A stretch of DNA of 64,000 nt from Chitinophaga pollutisoli (lineage in GTDB: Bacteria > Bacteroidota > Bacteroidia > Chitinophagales > Chitinophagaceae): NCBI RefSeq assembly GCF_038396755.1, contig NZ_CP149822.1, positions 2,046,001-2,110,000 on the forward strand. Reading direction: 5' to 3'. The notes under the pieces are model-generated. The model did not search any database. It saw nothing but the letters and a program-made list of their open reading frames with translations, and was not told the DNA's origin. Of this stretch, positions 54,366 to 63,400 are shown in pieces. Position 1 is the first letter of the stretch; each line of letters begins with the position of its first letter. Both the position numbers and the translations under genes were made by a program.

Positions 54366-55250
54366 TTAAATAAGTTTTGATAATGTATTGTAAGATTCGC
54401 GGGTGAGCATGGAATAAAATTCTTCCGTCACGGAAGAGCTGCCATGGTCGACCAGGAATTTCTCCTGTTCAGGGGAAAGGTTTTCCGGCATTTCGTCGAT
54501 GGAGCCGGGGAAAGGATTGGCCGGCGTCCTGTCGAGCGGGGCGCAGAACTCAACCGACAGCACTTTGTCGTAGTTGACTTCCCGGAGGGTTTGGACAATT
54601 TTTTGCCAGTCGAGGTTCCCCATGCCCGGGGCCATCCTGTTATTGTCGGCCACGTGGAAACCGGCCAGTTTGGGCGCGGCGTTGCGGATGGCGGCGAACA
54701 TGTCAACTTCCTCGATATTCATATGGAAGGTATCGAGGCATACGCCGCAATTGGGGCCGGTGGCGGCGGCAAGCGCCAGCGCCTGGTCGGCCCGGTTGAT
54801 GAAGTAGGTTTCGAACCGGTTGATGGGCTCTATCCCCAATACGATCCCTACCGATTCGCTGTAGGCGTAGATTTCCTTCATAGCATCCACAGCCCATTGC
54901 CATTCTTCCTCGGGCCGGCCATCCGGTACGAGCTTCCCGACGGTACCAGGCACCACGGACACCATCTGTCCATCCAGTTCCTTCACCATTTTCACCACAT
55001 CCTTTACATATTGCACCGAGGCGGCGCGCTGGGCTTCGTTTTTGGCGAGCAGGTTGCGCTGCCCCAGCATCAGGGTCACGGAACCCCAGCAGCGGACATT
55101 ATTTTCCTTCAGCAGTTTGCGGACTTCCGTGGTATCGTATTGCTCGGGGCTGCCGGCAATTTCAAAGCGGGTGTACCCTTGCGCGGCGATTCTCCGGATT
55201 GTGGTGGCAATCGTTTCTGCGCGCATCCAATTGTGTATCGCAAGTTCCAT
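54366..55250 (-). CDS. Xylose-isomerase-like TIM-barrel sugar isomerase/epimerase
   Basis: 294 residues, AP-endonuclease-2/IolI/3-epimerase fold. Metal ligands are placed as in D-psicose-3-epimerase relatives: Glu in GIEPINRFET, Asp in CLDTFHMNIEE, His in GFHVADNNR, Glu in VLSVEFC. It probably epimerises or isomerises a free sugar or inositol derivative. First gene of the seven-gene operon, 77 bp after a good promoter and divergent from the AraC regulator at 55446. Confidence 0.9.
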   Translation of the reverse strand: MELAIHNWMRAETIATTIRRIAAQGYTRFEIAGSPEQYDTTEVRKLLKENNVRCWGSVTLMLGQRNLLAKNEAQRAASVQYVKDVVKMVKELDGQMVSVVPGTVGKLVPDGRPEEEWQWAVDAMKEIYAYSESVGIVLGIEPINRFETYFINRADQALALAAATGPNCGVCLDTFHMNIEEVDMFAAIRNAAPKLAGFHVADNNRMAPGMGNLDWQKIVQTLREVNYDKVLSVEFCAPLDRTPANPFPGSIDEMPENLSPEQEKFLVDHGSSSVTEEFYSMLTRESYNTLSKLI

Positions 55251-55326
55251 AGCGGGTTGTATAAAGTGAGTTTGATGGTTTCGTGGATTATTACCGTGTT
55301 GACTGTCAGGCGTAAAGCTATTATTA

Positions 55327-55357
55327 CAAACTTATCCCGGATACCGTTGAAATAAAA
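55327..55357 (-). promoter_or_regulatory. Promoter of the seven-gene sugar operon
   Basis: Minus strand: TTTT (55357-55354, 3 of 4 bases of the -33 box), 19 bp, TAAGTTTG (55334-55327, full match to TAnnTTTG). Start of transcription would be near 55320, about 70 nt before the ATG at 55250. Confidence 0.6.
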
Positions 55358-55445
55358 GTACTTCATTTGCCAATTTTCGATACTATATTTACTTTAATCG
55401 GATTTTCATCCTTTAAAAAACGATTATTGTACTAAAATAGGCCAG

Positions 55446-56345
55446 ATGAAAGTTTCTTACCGGCATATATCCACTTCGGAGGATGCCAGTTTCGGCATCA
55501 AGGAATTCTGCCAGCCGCATTTCACCAATACTTTCCATTTCCATCGGGGTTATGAAGTTACCCTGATCGTCAAGAGTTCCGGGCAGGTGTATGTGGGCGA
55601 CAAGATGTTGAATTACCGGGAAGGCGATATTTTCATGTTCGGTCCTGGCCTGGTGCATTGTTTTTCCAACAACCAGTTACCGCCCGGCAAGGGGGAAAAT
55701 GTGCATGCCATCGTGGTGCAGTTTGAGGAAGATTTTATGGGGAAGGATTTCTTCGGGACGCTGGAGCTACGGAATATAAAAACGCTCCTGCAGCGGTCAG
55801 TATATGGTATCCGGTTCGGCGGTAACCATCAGGCGCTCAGCCAGCTTTTCCTGCGCTTTCAACCGAACCAGCAGATGAAAAACCTCATCGTGTTGTTGCA
55901 GATCCTGGAGGAGTTAAGCCAGCACGTAAAGGAACAAACTGCGACAATTACCGACGACAGCCGGAAGATCCAGTATAAGGAAAGCGACGCCGAGAAGCTT
56001 TCTTCCATATTTAATTATGTATTCGAGAATTACCGGCTCGGCGTGGATATACAAACCGCCGCGTCACTGGCATGCATGAGTGAAGCCGCTTTCTGCCGGT
56101 ACTTCAAAAGGAACACCCATAAAACGTTCTCGCAGTTCGTCAATGAGATCAGGATCAGCCATGCTACCCGTTTGCTGATCGGGAAAGACGACAGTATCAC
56201 GGATATTTGTTATGCCTGCGGGTTTGACAATGTTTCGTATTTCAACCGCCAGTTCAGGATCCACCAGGGCATGACGCCGCGGGATTTCCGGAAAGTGTTT
56301 ATCGTCAGCAATGCGGACGCGCCGTTTTTGCGGGCCGCGGATTGA
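55446..56345 (+). CDS. AraC-family transcriptional regulator
   Basis: 299 residues. N-terminal cupin (FHFHRGYEVTLIVKSSGQVYVGDKMLNYREGDIFMFGPGLVH), C-terminal double HTH (VDIQTAASLACMSEAAFCRYFKRNTHKTFSQFVNEIRI; DDSITDICYACGFDNVSYFNRQFRIHQGMTPRDFRK). It is transcribed away from the sugar operon with a 195-bp gap and is the natural candidate for its activator. Similar in layout to the frameshifted AraC at 37844 but not a close copy. Confidence 0.94.
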   Translation: MKVSYRHISTSEDASFGIKEFCQPHFTNTFHFHRGYEVTLIVKSSGQVYVGDKMLNYREGDIFMFGPGLVHCFSNNQLPPGKGENVHAIVVQFEEDFMGKDFFGTLELRNIKTLLQRSVYGIRFGGNHQALSQLFLRFQPNQQMKNLIVLLQILEELSQHVKEQTATITDDSRKIQYKESDAEKLSSIFNYVFENYRLGVDIQTAASLACMSEAAFCRYFKRNTHKTFSQFVNEIRISHATRLLIGKDDSITDICYACGFDNVSYFNRQFRIHQGMTPRDFRKVFIVSNADAPFLRAAD

Positions 56346-56461
56346 GCCAAGTATACATCGCCCGTTTTATCCGATGATTCCAATCATCCAGCTATCTGAT
56401 TTCATAACAACTACTTACGATGTATTTTATCTAGCTTTAAGTAGATCAAAACAATAGTGTT

Positions 56462-56815
56462 ATGAAGTTTAGAATCGAGTCGCCCGGACATAAAATCAGT
56501 CCTTCCTTAAAGGCATTTATTACTTTGAAGCTCGGAGATCTTGACAAATACTTTAAAGATTTGCAGGAAGTGGAAGTGACGATCGAAAGCAAGCCGCGCG
56601 GGACGCGGGAGAATATCATCTGCATATTGAACATGCGGATTCCCGGAAAAGACGAATATGTGAAAGCCAATTCCTTCATTTTTGAAGACGCCATATTGAA
56701 AGCGGCAGACGCGGCGAAAAGCCGGTTGAGGATACGGAAGACGCAACTGCAGAAATCCAAACTGCTGAAAATACCCAACAGGACAGTTACGGCGAGAAAA
56801 GCCGGTAAACTGTAA
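56462..56815 (+). CDS. hpf: Ribosome hibernation factor, HPF/RaiA family (short form)
   Basis: 117 residues, FRIESPGHKISPSLKAFITLKLGDLDKYFKDLQEVEVTIES and the ANSFIFEDAILKAADAAKSRLRIRKTQLQK end match the beta-alpha-beta-beta-beta-alpha HPF/RaiA fold. No C-terminal dimerisation domain, so it is the short type. It binds the 30S decoding region to silence ribosomes in slow growth. Its TAA stop codon (56813-56815) is inside the stem of the following terminator. Upstream TAGCTTTA at 56432 is near the -7 consensus. Confidence 0.88.
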   Translation: MKFRIESPGHKISPSLKAFITLKLGDLDKYFKDLQEVEVTIESKPRGTRENIICILNMRIPGKDEYVKANSFIFEDAILKAADAAKSRLRIRKTQLQKSKLLKIPNRTVTARKAGKL

Positions 56816-56853
56816 ACAAAAAGCCACGCAGGGTTGCGTGGCTTTTTGTTTAC
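56812..56853. terminator. 19-bp perfect hairpin terminator after hpf
   Basis: GTAAACAAAAAGCCACGCA at 56812-56830 is the exact reverse complement of 56835-56853, loop GGGT. T-tracts lie on both outer arms, so it could stop transcription in both directions. The hpf stop codon is part of the left arm. Confidence 0.9.
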
Positions 56854-56922
56854 GGCATGGCTTACCTGCTACTGGTTTCTATGGATGGGGAGGATTGGGT
56901 GAAATTGACGTACTTTTGCCGG

Positions 56923-58245
56923 ATGAATCCATCTTCTTTCTCCGTTTCCGATGCCCTGGCGCATTTGCAAATCAAGGCATTGAACGAGATGCAGCAGGCA
57001 TCGCTGGAAATAAACAAGACGGCAAACGACGTGGTATTGCTGGCCGACACCGGTTCCGGCAAAACGCTGGCCTTCCTGTTGCCTGTGGCGCTGTTGCTGA
57101 AAGAAAACCAGCCTGTAAGCCAGGCAATGATCATTGTTCCTTCCCGCGAACTGGCGTTACAGATTGAACAGGTTTTCAAAAAAATGAAGACGGGTTTCAA
57201 AATCACCTGTTGTTATGGCGGGCATTTGCGGGAAACGGAGGAAAACAATCTGAAGCAGGCCCCGGCGCTGATCGTGGGGACTCCGGGCCGGTTGGCCGAC
57301 CATATCCGCAGGGGGAATATCCAAACCGGGCATATCGAAACATTGGTGCTGGATGAATTTGATAAATCGCTGGAAGAGGGGTTTGAAGAAGAAATGGCTT
57401 TCATTATCGGTTCCCTTCCCGTTCTGAAGAAACGAATCCTCACGTCGGCCACGGAAGCCTTGGAAATCCCGGCGTTCGTAGGCATGGGGCAACCGGCTGA
57501 GATAAACTTTCTGAAGGGGGAGCAGTCGCTCGCCCTGGCGGTTAAAATGGTGCGGAGTGAAGATGAAGACAAATCCAACACCCTGTTCAGGCTGATTTGC
57601 GCGTTGGGCAACCGTTCCACCATTATTTTCTGCAATCAGCGGGAATTTGTGGAGCAGGTAAGCGCTTACCTGAAAAATGAAGGCATCCCGAATGTGTTTT
57701 ATCATGGCGCGCTGGAGCAACAGGAAAGGGACGTTGCGCTATGCAAATTCCGCAACGGCACGTCCAATATTCTCGTGACCACCGACCTGGCGGCCCGCGG
57801 GCTGGATATCCCCAACATCCGGTATGTGATCCATTACCAGCTTCCCCATACTCCCGAAACGTTTACCCACCGCAATGGCCGCACTGCCCGGATGGAAGCC
57901 AGCGGTACCGCCATCCTGATACTGGCGCCGCACGAAACGGTCCCCTCTTTCATCTCACCCGAGCCAGAAATCATCAGCCTGCCGGAGAAAGCAGTATTGC
58001 CGCAAAAACCGGATTGGACCACCCTGTTCATCGCAGCGGGCAAAAAAGATAAAGTGAACAAAGTGGATATCGTCGGTTTCCTTTCGCATAAAGGGAAACT
58101 GAAAAAGGAAGATATTGGTATCATAGTAGTGAAAGACTTCTTTTCATTCGTAGCCATTCGCAAATCGAAAGCCGGTCCCGCCCTGCAACTGATTCAATCC
58201 GAACGGATCAAGAATAAGAAAGTGAAAATTAGTATTGCGAAATAA
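56923..58245 (+). CDS. DEAD-box RNA helicase (DEFD variant)
   Basis: 440 residues from ATG 56923 (MNPSSFSVSDALAHLQI); the in-frame ATG at 56857 would start in the terminator region. Motifs in order: Q (KALNEMQ), I ADTGSGKT, Ia PSRELALQ, Ib GTPGRL, II DEFD in place of DEAD, III TSAT, IV IIFCN, V TTDLAARGLD, VI HRNGRTAR. The C-terminal 80 residues look like a small RNA-binding domain of the DbpA type (KKDKVNKVDIVGFLSHKGKLKKEDIGIIVVKDFFSFVAI), which suggests a role in ribosome assembly. TACTTTTG at 56911-56918, only 4 bp before the ATG, is a full -7 match but lacks a -33 box. Confidence 0.93.
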   Translation: MNPSSFSVSDALAHLQIKALNEMQQASLEINKTANDVVLLADTGSGKTLAFLLPVALLLKENQPVSQAMIIVPSRELALQIEQVFKKMKTGFKITCCYGGHLRETEENNLKQAPALIVGTPGRLADHIRRGNIQTGHIETLVLDEFDKSLEEGFEEEMAFIIGSLPVLKKRILTSATEALEIPAFVGMGQPAEINFLKGEQSLALAVKMVRSEDEDKSNTLFRLICALGNRSTIIFCNQREFVEQVSAYLKNEGIPNVFYHGALEQQERDVALCKFRNGTSNILVTTDLAARGLDIPNIRYVIHYQLPHTPETFTHRNGRTARMEASGTAILILAPHETVPSFISPEPEIISLPEKAVLPQKPDWTTLFIAAGKKDKVNKVDIVGFLSHKGKLKKEDIGIIVVKDFFSFVAIRKSKAGPALQLIQSERIKNKKVKISIAK

Positions 58246-58270
58246 AACGATACCAGTTGGCGGTCATGCG

Positions 58271-58675
58271 TTATCCTTTTATCATCTCATCGATTTTGTA
58301 CACTGCAAAAAAGACGAAAAGCATCAACAGGATGGTGAAAACGAGCATTATCCAATAACCTCTTTCCTTTTCCACGACAATTTTATCGGGCTTTTCATGA
58401 AGATACTTTACCGGAACAGCTTGCCCTGATCGGTATTTCCCATGCTTCGATACGAAGAACGCAGTATGGTATTGACCGGATATCCTGCTGTCGTACCGGA
58501 CATATACCCTGTCTGTCGCCGGGCCACGCGGGTAACGGTTAGTTTGGACGTAGGTAACGGTTCCGGTCGTTGCATTCCCGTGACGCCGGATTCGTTCTTC
58601 TAGCCAGACATAGCGGATCGTTATCCAGAGCGGGATAGCGCTGATTATAATGATTAGTAGGTAAAGAATGATCAT
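58271..58675 (-). CDS. Small membrane protein, DUF3592-like
   Basis: 134 residues with a membrane helix at each end (IILYLLIIIISAIPLWITIRYVW; WIMLVFTILLMLFVFFAVY) and a soluble middle, NATTGTVTYVQTNR ... GQYHTAFFVSKHGKYRSGQAVPVKYLHEKPDKIVV, which has the look of DUF3592 proteins. Function unknown. Its ATG overlaps the stop of the truncated frame upstream (ATGA at 58672-58675). Confidence 0.7.
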   Translation of the reverse strand: MIILYLLIIIISAIPLWITIRYVWLEERIRRHGNATTGTVTYVQTNRYPRGPATDRVYVRYDSRISGQYHTAFFVSKHGKYRSGQAVPVKYLHEKPDKIVVEKERGYWIMLVFTILLMLFVFFAVYKIDEMIKG

Positions 58676-58818
58676 GATGGGGTAATTGGGGTTATAGTGT
58701 GAAGTTGTATCTTCTCCGGGTACTTTTTTAAAAACCGCTTCACCTCTTCATTAATGCTTTTGATGTAAATCGAGGTACAGTTGTCTATTGCTGTCGATTC
58801 ATAGAATGGTATTTCAAC
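58672..58818 (-). pseudogene. C-terminal fragment of an unidentified protein
   Basis: A frame without start codon (stop codon just upstream) reads VEIPFYESTAIDNCTSIYIK, SINEEVKRFLKKYPEKIQLH, TITPITPS and ends in TGA overlapping the ATG of the DUF3592-like gene. Its composition is protein-like and the ATGA overlap suggests it was once an operon partner. I cannot assign a family. It adjoins the HNH endonuclease remnant and may derive from the same decay event. Confidence 0.45.
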
Positions 58819-59018
58819 TTATCGCCAATTTCCGATCTGATGCCCGACGCAATCTTTCTTATTCGGGAACATTAGATTTAAACTAATCGAACAGTCCACC
58901 ATCAAGTTTGGATGCTCTGCTCATTCCCTTTCCGTTATAAGTTACTTCCTCTTTCCGGAGAAAAGTATAAATCAAGTGCTAAGATGATTTCATCCTTATG
59001 CCATGCGGGATTCTTCAT
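58814..59018 (-). pseudogene. HNH endonuclease remnant
   Basis: From ATG 59018: MKNPAWHKDEIILALDLYFS, the typical N-terminus of a group of HNH restriction-type endonucleases. Then the frame shifts and a stretch of about 50 family residues is missing; the next frame reads TYNGKGMSRASKLDGGLFD, stop (58885), FKSNVPE, stop (58861), ERLRRASDRKLAIS. The order NGKG.SRASKLDG.LF.EF is as in the family. Two stops, one frameshift, an internal deletion and no HNH motif: a clear pseudogene at the edge of the AT-rich island. Confidence 0.7.
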
Positions 59019-59498
59019 AGCAAAAATTAAACATGGGAAATAAAACTATTTACGAAGGTTATGCAACTCCAAATATAATAGAATGGACTTAATTATCCGG
59101 AGCTTGCAGGGGAACTCGACTAAATACTAGACTAAAACAGAAAACCCGCGCCTAGCACGGGTCTCAGAGACTATTTGCGGGCTGAGCGGGGGTGTACTCG
59201 AACCCCTCATAAGAATATTATCAATAATAAATATATTTAAATAGTTGTCTCTGCGATTAATTAAGTTAAAATAACTAACTATCCTTTTAATACACCTTTC
59301 GTAAATGGCATCCCCTAATGCCAATTACACAGCAAAAAAGAATTCGAGAACATCTAAGCAAATATTGGATGGGATTCACTCGAACACTCATTTCTTAAAA
59401 ATGAAAACAACCATCATCATCTAATACAATTTGCGTCCCAATAGTCTGTGTGGACAAATTCTTTATCGCTTGGGCGCTGATATGATTAATCAATAGGC
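59019..59498. other. AT-rich non-coding stretch with a tRNA-3'-end-like fragment
   Basis: No convincing gene. TTTGCGGGCTGAGCGGGGGT followed by GTACTCGAACCCC (about 59175-59206) resembles the reverse complement of a tRNA acceptor/T-arm (TTCGAGT loop), but the stem does not pair properly and no tRNA body follows. Such fragments mark integration sites. A small plus-strand frame (59318-59398, MPITQQKRIREHLSKYW) is too short to judge. Confidence 0.3.
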
Positions 59499-60404
59499 TT
59501 ATTTAATCATTTCTATCAAACTATTTGATTCTTCTATAATCCATTGATTATTCAGAATCAGCTCTTTTATAAGTTCCATTTGGTCGTGACTTAATAGAAA
59601 GTCTATATTTCTGCTGTTATTAATCCATTTACTATTATGCTCAGTTTCGTCAATATCTTTCGGGGTACCGTTTGGTGTAAGAAGTTCAATTGTTGGTATC
59701 TTTTCTTTCACCAATGGATAAATGATAAATAGACCGTCAAAATCCCAGTCACAAGAGTAATAAATTGGCAATCCTCTAGTATCTACGTAGTCCAACTTGC
59801 CTATATTTTTACCACCTGCATACCATAACTCTATATTATTAGCTCTGGCCAATATAGGGCGCTTCAAAAAGTCAATATTTTCACAAAGGACGATACACTT
59901 AGGATTGTTGCATTCTAGCACATATTTGTATTGTAAATCTTTATCATCCGCTAACTCCTCAATTTGCAAAAGTGTTTTTACAGCATTGATTAAAGCCTCC
60001 TTTCCCAATAGATACTTTTCATTTTTGAAAAACATAAGGGATACAATTCTAACAGTTGCTTCCTTTTTGATTATCTGCTCCCTGAGTGGCAATAAGTTGC
60101 CAGTATCCATATCCTCTTTTATCCCCATCAATACTTTAATATCGGACTCTTCAAAACGAAGCTGATGTTTTAATAGTTCATTATCTGATAAAAAGGCTTT
60201 ATAGTGGTTGTACTTTTCCAGATAATCTTTTTCATATATCTCAGTAAAGCCGTATAAAATGAAGAGTTTATTGTGTGATCTATCAAGTATCCGAAGTGAA
60301 TTAATCAGATAATTGATTTCACCACTTTTTTCCAAGGTATCATTCAGCCTTACCTCACCTGTTATATATAGATTATTTAATGCCCTCAACTCAATCCAAT
60401 TCAT
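59499..60404 (-). CDS. JetD-like Toprim protein of a Wadjet-type system
   Basis: 301 residues. The C-terminal half has the Toprim layout: CIVLCENIDFLKRP with the acidic Glu near 174, a strand-turn LWYAGGKNIGKL, and YYSCDWDFDGLFIIYPL with the DxD near 218-220. In Wadjet, JetD is the nuclease that cuts plasmid DNA after loop extrusion. This protein is shorter than usual JetD, and its N-terminal half (about 1-160) does not show the standard DUF3322 motifs, so it may belong to a separate branch. Its ATG overlaps the SMC stop codon (ATGA, 60401-60404). AT-rich, unlike the core genome. Confidence 0.7.
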   Translation of the reverse strand: MNWIELRALNNLYITGEVRLNDTLEKSGEINYLINSLRILDRSHNKLFILYGFTEIYEKDYLEKYNHYKAFLSDNELLKHQLRFEESDIKVLMGIKEDMDTGNLLPLREQIIKKEATVRIVSLMFFKNEKYLLGKEALINAVKTLLQIEELADDKDLQYKYVLECNNPKCIVLCENIDFLKRPILARANNIELWYAGGKNIGKLDYVDTRGLPIYYSCDWDFDGLFIIYPLVKEKIPTIELLTPNGTPKDIDETEHNSKWINNSRNIDFLLSHDQMELIKELILNNQWIIEESNSLIEMIK

Positions 60405-63400
60405 TTTGCAATTCTGTTTATATAGATGTTCAGATCTTCATTGCTATCCTTTGTCTTAAAATAAGAAGCTGAAGGGCAGTAATTAATATTATCATCTTCT
60501 TTTCCCTTGATCAAATGATGAGCATACCACTCATCCGACAATCCGATATTGAACGTATGAGGAGCCATTGTCACAATCTGATATTGGAACTCCTCCGCAA
60601 TAGCAGGAAAAGTATTAAAGTTAGTGTTGTCCAAACTTCCCAATTCCTCCAAAATAATAAACCTTAAACCATTACGCTTTTCTTTTTGTACAGCAGAAAG
60701 TCTTGCAATGCCCAGTAGCGCAATAGCAGAATAGGTTTCTCCGGTACTGCCAGGAACCTCTGTTCCAAACTGGTCCGTGAGTTTAGCTGACAGCTCGAAA
60801 TATGTTTTTGGATTTAGCAATTTATCGATCGGTATTTTGTCTTTGATCTTTGCTTGTTTCTTAAAGAAATCTTCAATAAAGTCAACTATAGATTGTCCAA
60901 AGTGTAATTCACCTTTTGTTGCAGTATTCCGAACTTCATAGGCCATCTGTTTGATATAATCAATCTTTATTTCTTTATTACCATCAAATTCGAGTTTGAA
61001 ATAAAACTTCCCGCTGATCTTCCGGTCAACAAAAAACGCGTTTATCCTCTTTACCTGATCATCATATTTATCGTATCGCTCAGTAGTTTTACTGAATATC
61101 TTAATCATATTGTCCCTGATACCATTGGCGATGGTCGTTCGAGTTTGATTAGCCTCCTGTAAAGCTGTAGCGATATCATCGGTAGATCTAATTTTGCTTC
61201 CCAACAATGCTTCTTCCAAAACTCTGAATGAAAAACCCTGATCTTTAATTGCTAATTGCACGGCTGGGTTCTTTTCATTACTCGTTTCTTCAAATGAATT
61301 GGAAATGCCTATAAATGCTGTTTTATATTCTTCCCATAACTCATTGTAGTTGCGTCCCAATGCTTCAATATCCTTGGGTGTTGAAGAAGGAAAGTTTTCT
61401 ACGTTTTCTTGAAAATCTTTGTAGTAAGCACTATTGAGCGTATTAAATTCTGTTTGCTTTTTAATTAGGTTGTCAATGATTGTCTGTAAATCCCGTTTAT
61501 CACGCTGTATCTTGCTTTCCAAAGAGTCGAGCTTTGTTTGCCTAGCTCCTTTTTGTTCATAAAACTTATCTTTCTTATCGCTCCATTCTTTACGAACTTT
61601 CAACAATTCCTTTTTTACAACTTCAGGCTCATCATATGCAACCTTAAACCTGTTTTTAATTTCCAATAATTCCTCTTCCTCTCTTTTCTTTTGTGATCGC
61701 AATTGTGATATCTTTTCATCAATCTGTAAGATACAGGCTACCGCACTTTTTAATTTTTCGATATTACTGCTTTCGACAAGCGATATATCAAAGGAATGGT
61801 CAAAAAGGCTGGTATCATAAGGCTTTCCATCTGTGATATGCTCCAATGCTTCTATCTTGCTATTTATCGAGCTAACTTCTGCATTCAGTTTATGCATTAA
61901 TTGTTGAACCGATTGCTCCAGATTTGCCCTGTCTCCCAATAACGCTGCATCAGGATTAAATTGGATAAACTGGTGTAATGCGCCTAATTTTAGCCAAATC
62001 CCTTTCGAAGATGAGTTGGCCTTAAAATCCCTGATCAGTTCATCAGGATTAACGTATTGAGCTGAATTGTCTGGGGTAGTAACTTCAGAAACAGGTGTGG
62101 TTGCATAATATAAAACGGCCTGTAACTGTTCGTTGTCTAACACTGGCAAATTCTTGATATACCAATATAAAAGGCCATTTTCATCTTTATTCCATAATAA
62201 CGACAGCAGCTTTTCTTTGACCGATTTTTCCTTTTTTAAAGATGATTTTAATTCATCCAAAATCTCCAATTGTTCCTTTCTAATTCGGACAATGTTTTCG
62301 AGTGTTCTATACTTTTCTAGATAAGGTTTCGCAAATGCGATTTCCTTTTTTATATCTTGATTATACCTGCTTAAAATATCAATTTTTTGTATCTCATTGT
62401 TCCAGCTACCAGCTATTTCAGGAAGTATAAACATTTTAAGCTCGTTGATATCTTCGCCCAACTTTTCTATGCTGGTGGTTAATGTTTCATAACGGTTGAA
62501 CATATTAAAATTTGCATCTGCTTCCTCGTAACCCTGTTTTATTACTTTTTCTTCCGCCGGAAGATTTTCGATGGCTGTTTTAAGTTCATCAAGTTCAATT
62601 TGATGGGTTGCTATCGCTGCCTTGCCTTCTGCTTCTCTATCCTGTAGTTGCTTTAATTCTATATACGCGTTATGTAATTCTGCTTCTTTAAATGATTTGA
62701 ATTTTGCTTTATGAGACTGCTCCAATTCCCTTAAGCTGATTAACCTTTTTTGCTTGTTGGATAGGTTCTGAATATCCTTATTCAAGCTTTCATATTCTCG
62801 CAAAATCTTTTCAAGCTCGGATTGCTCTTTCTGAAAGTTGGAAAGAATATCTTCATCGGATTCTTCAAAGAGAAATTCTTTTAAGTTTCTGGAAGCTTGG
62901 TTGCCACTCAAATTCAGTGTTTTAGCTTTTGAAAAGGATTGTATTACCTTAGCAAAGGCTTTTAGATTTTTATCCTGGCTGAGATTCAGAGGAAGGATAT
63001 TTTTATCATAAAGAAATTTATAGTACGTGTTGGCGCTTTCATTATTACCGAAGAAGTTGAGCCGAAGTCCCTGTTTTTCGTAGAGGAATGTTGCTAACTC
63101 CTGTATGTCAACTATTTCTTTCTCTCCTGACTCTTTTTCTTTCAATAGGTCTCTGGCGAAGATTAGCCCTTCTTTTTCAAGCACCAGTTCATTTATTTTC
63201 AGGTTCATATCTGCCTGCTTGGTGACAACAAAAGGAATAATACGTTTGCCTTTCTGACTGTTTATTTGTATTCCTATAGTTATAAATTTTCCTGTGTCAA
63301 CTTCGATATTCAAAAAGCAATAGGCGTATTTAGTTTTATAGGGAAGCGTACTGATTTGTCGTTCTTCTTTTTTTACACCATCAGTCCCGAATTTGATGAG

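Noticed and set aside
59127..59324. 65-codon minus-strand frame
   Set aside because: Crosses the tRNA-like fragment, no protein-like pattern.
59318..59398. 26-codon plus-strand frame MPITQQKRIREHLSKYW
   Set aside because: Looks faintly like a gene start but is too short, with no continuation in any frame.
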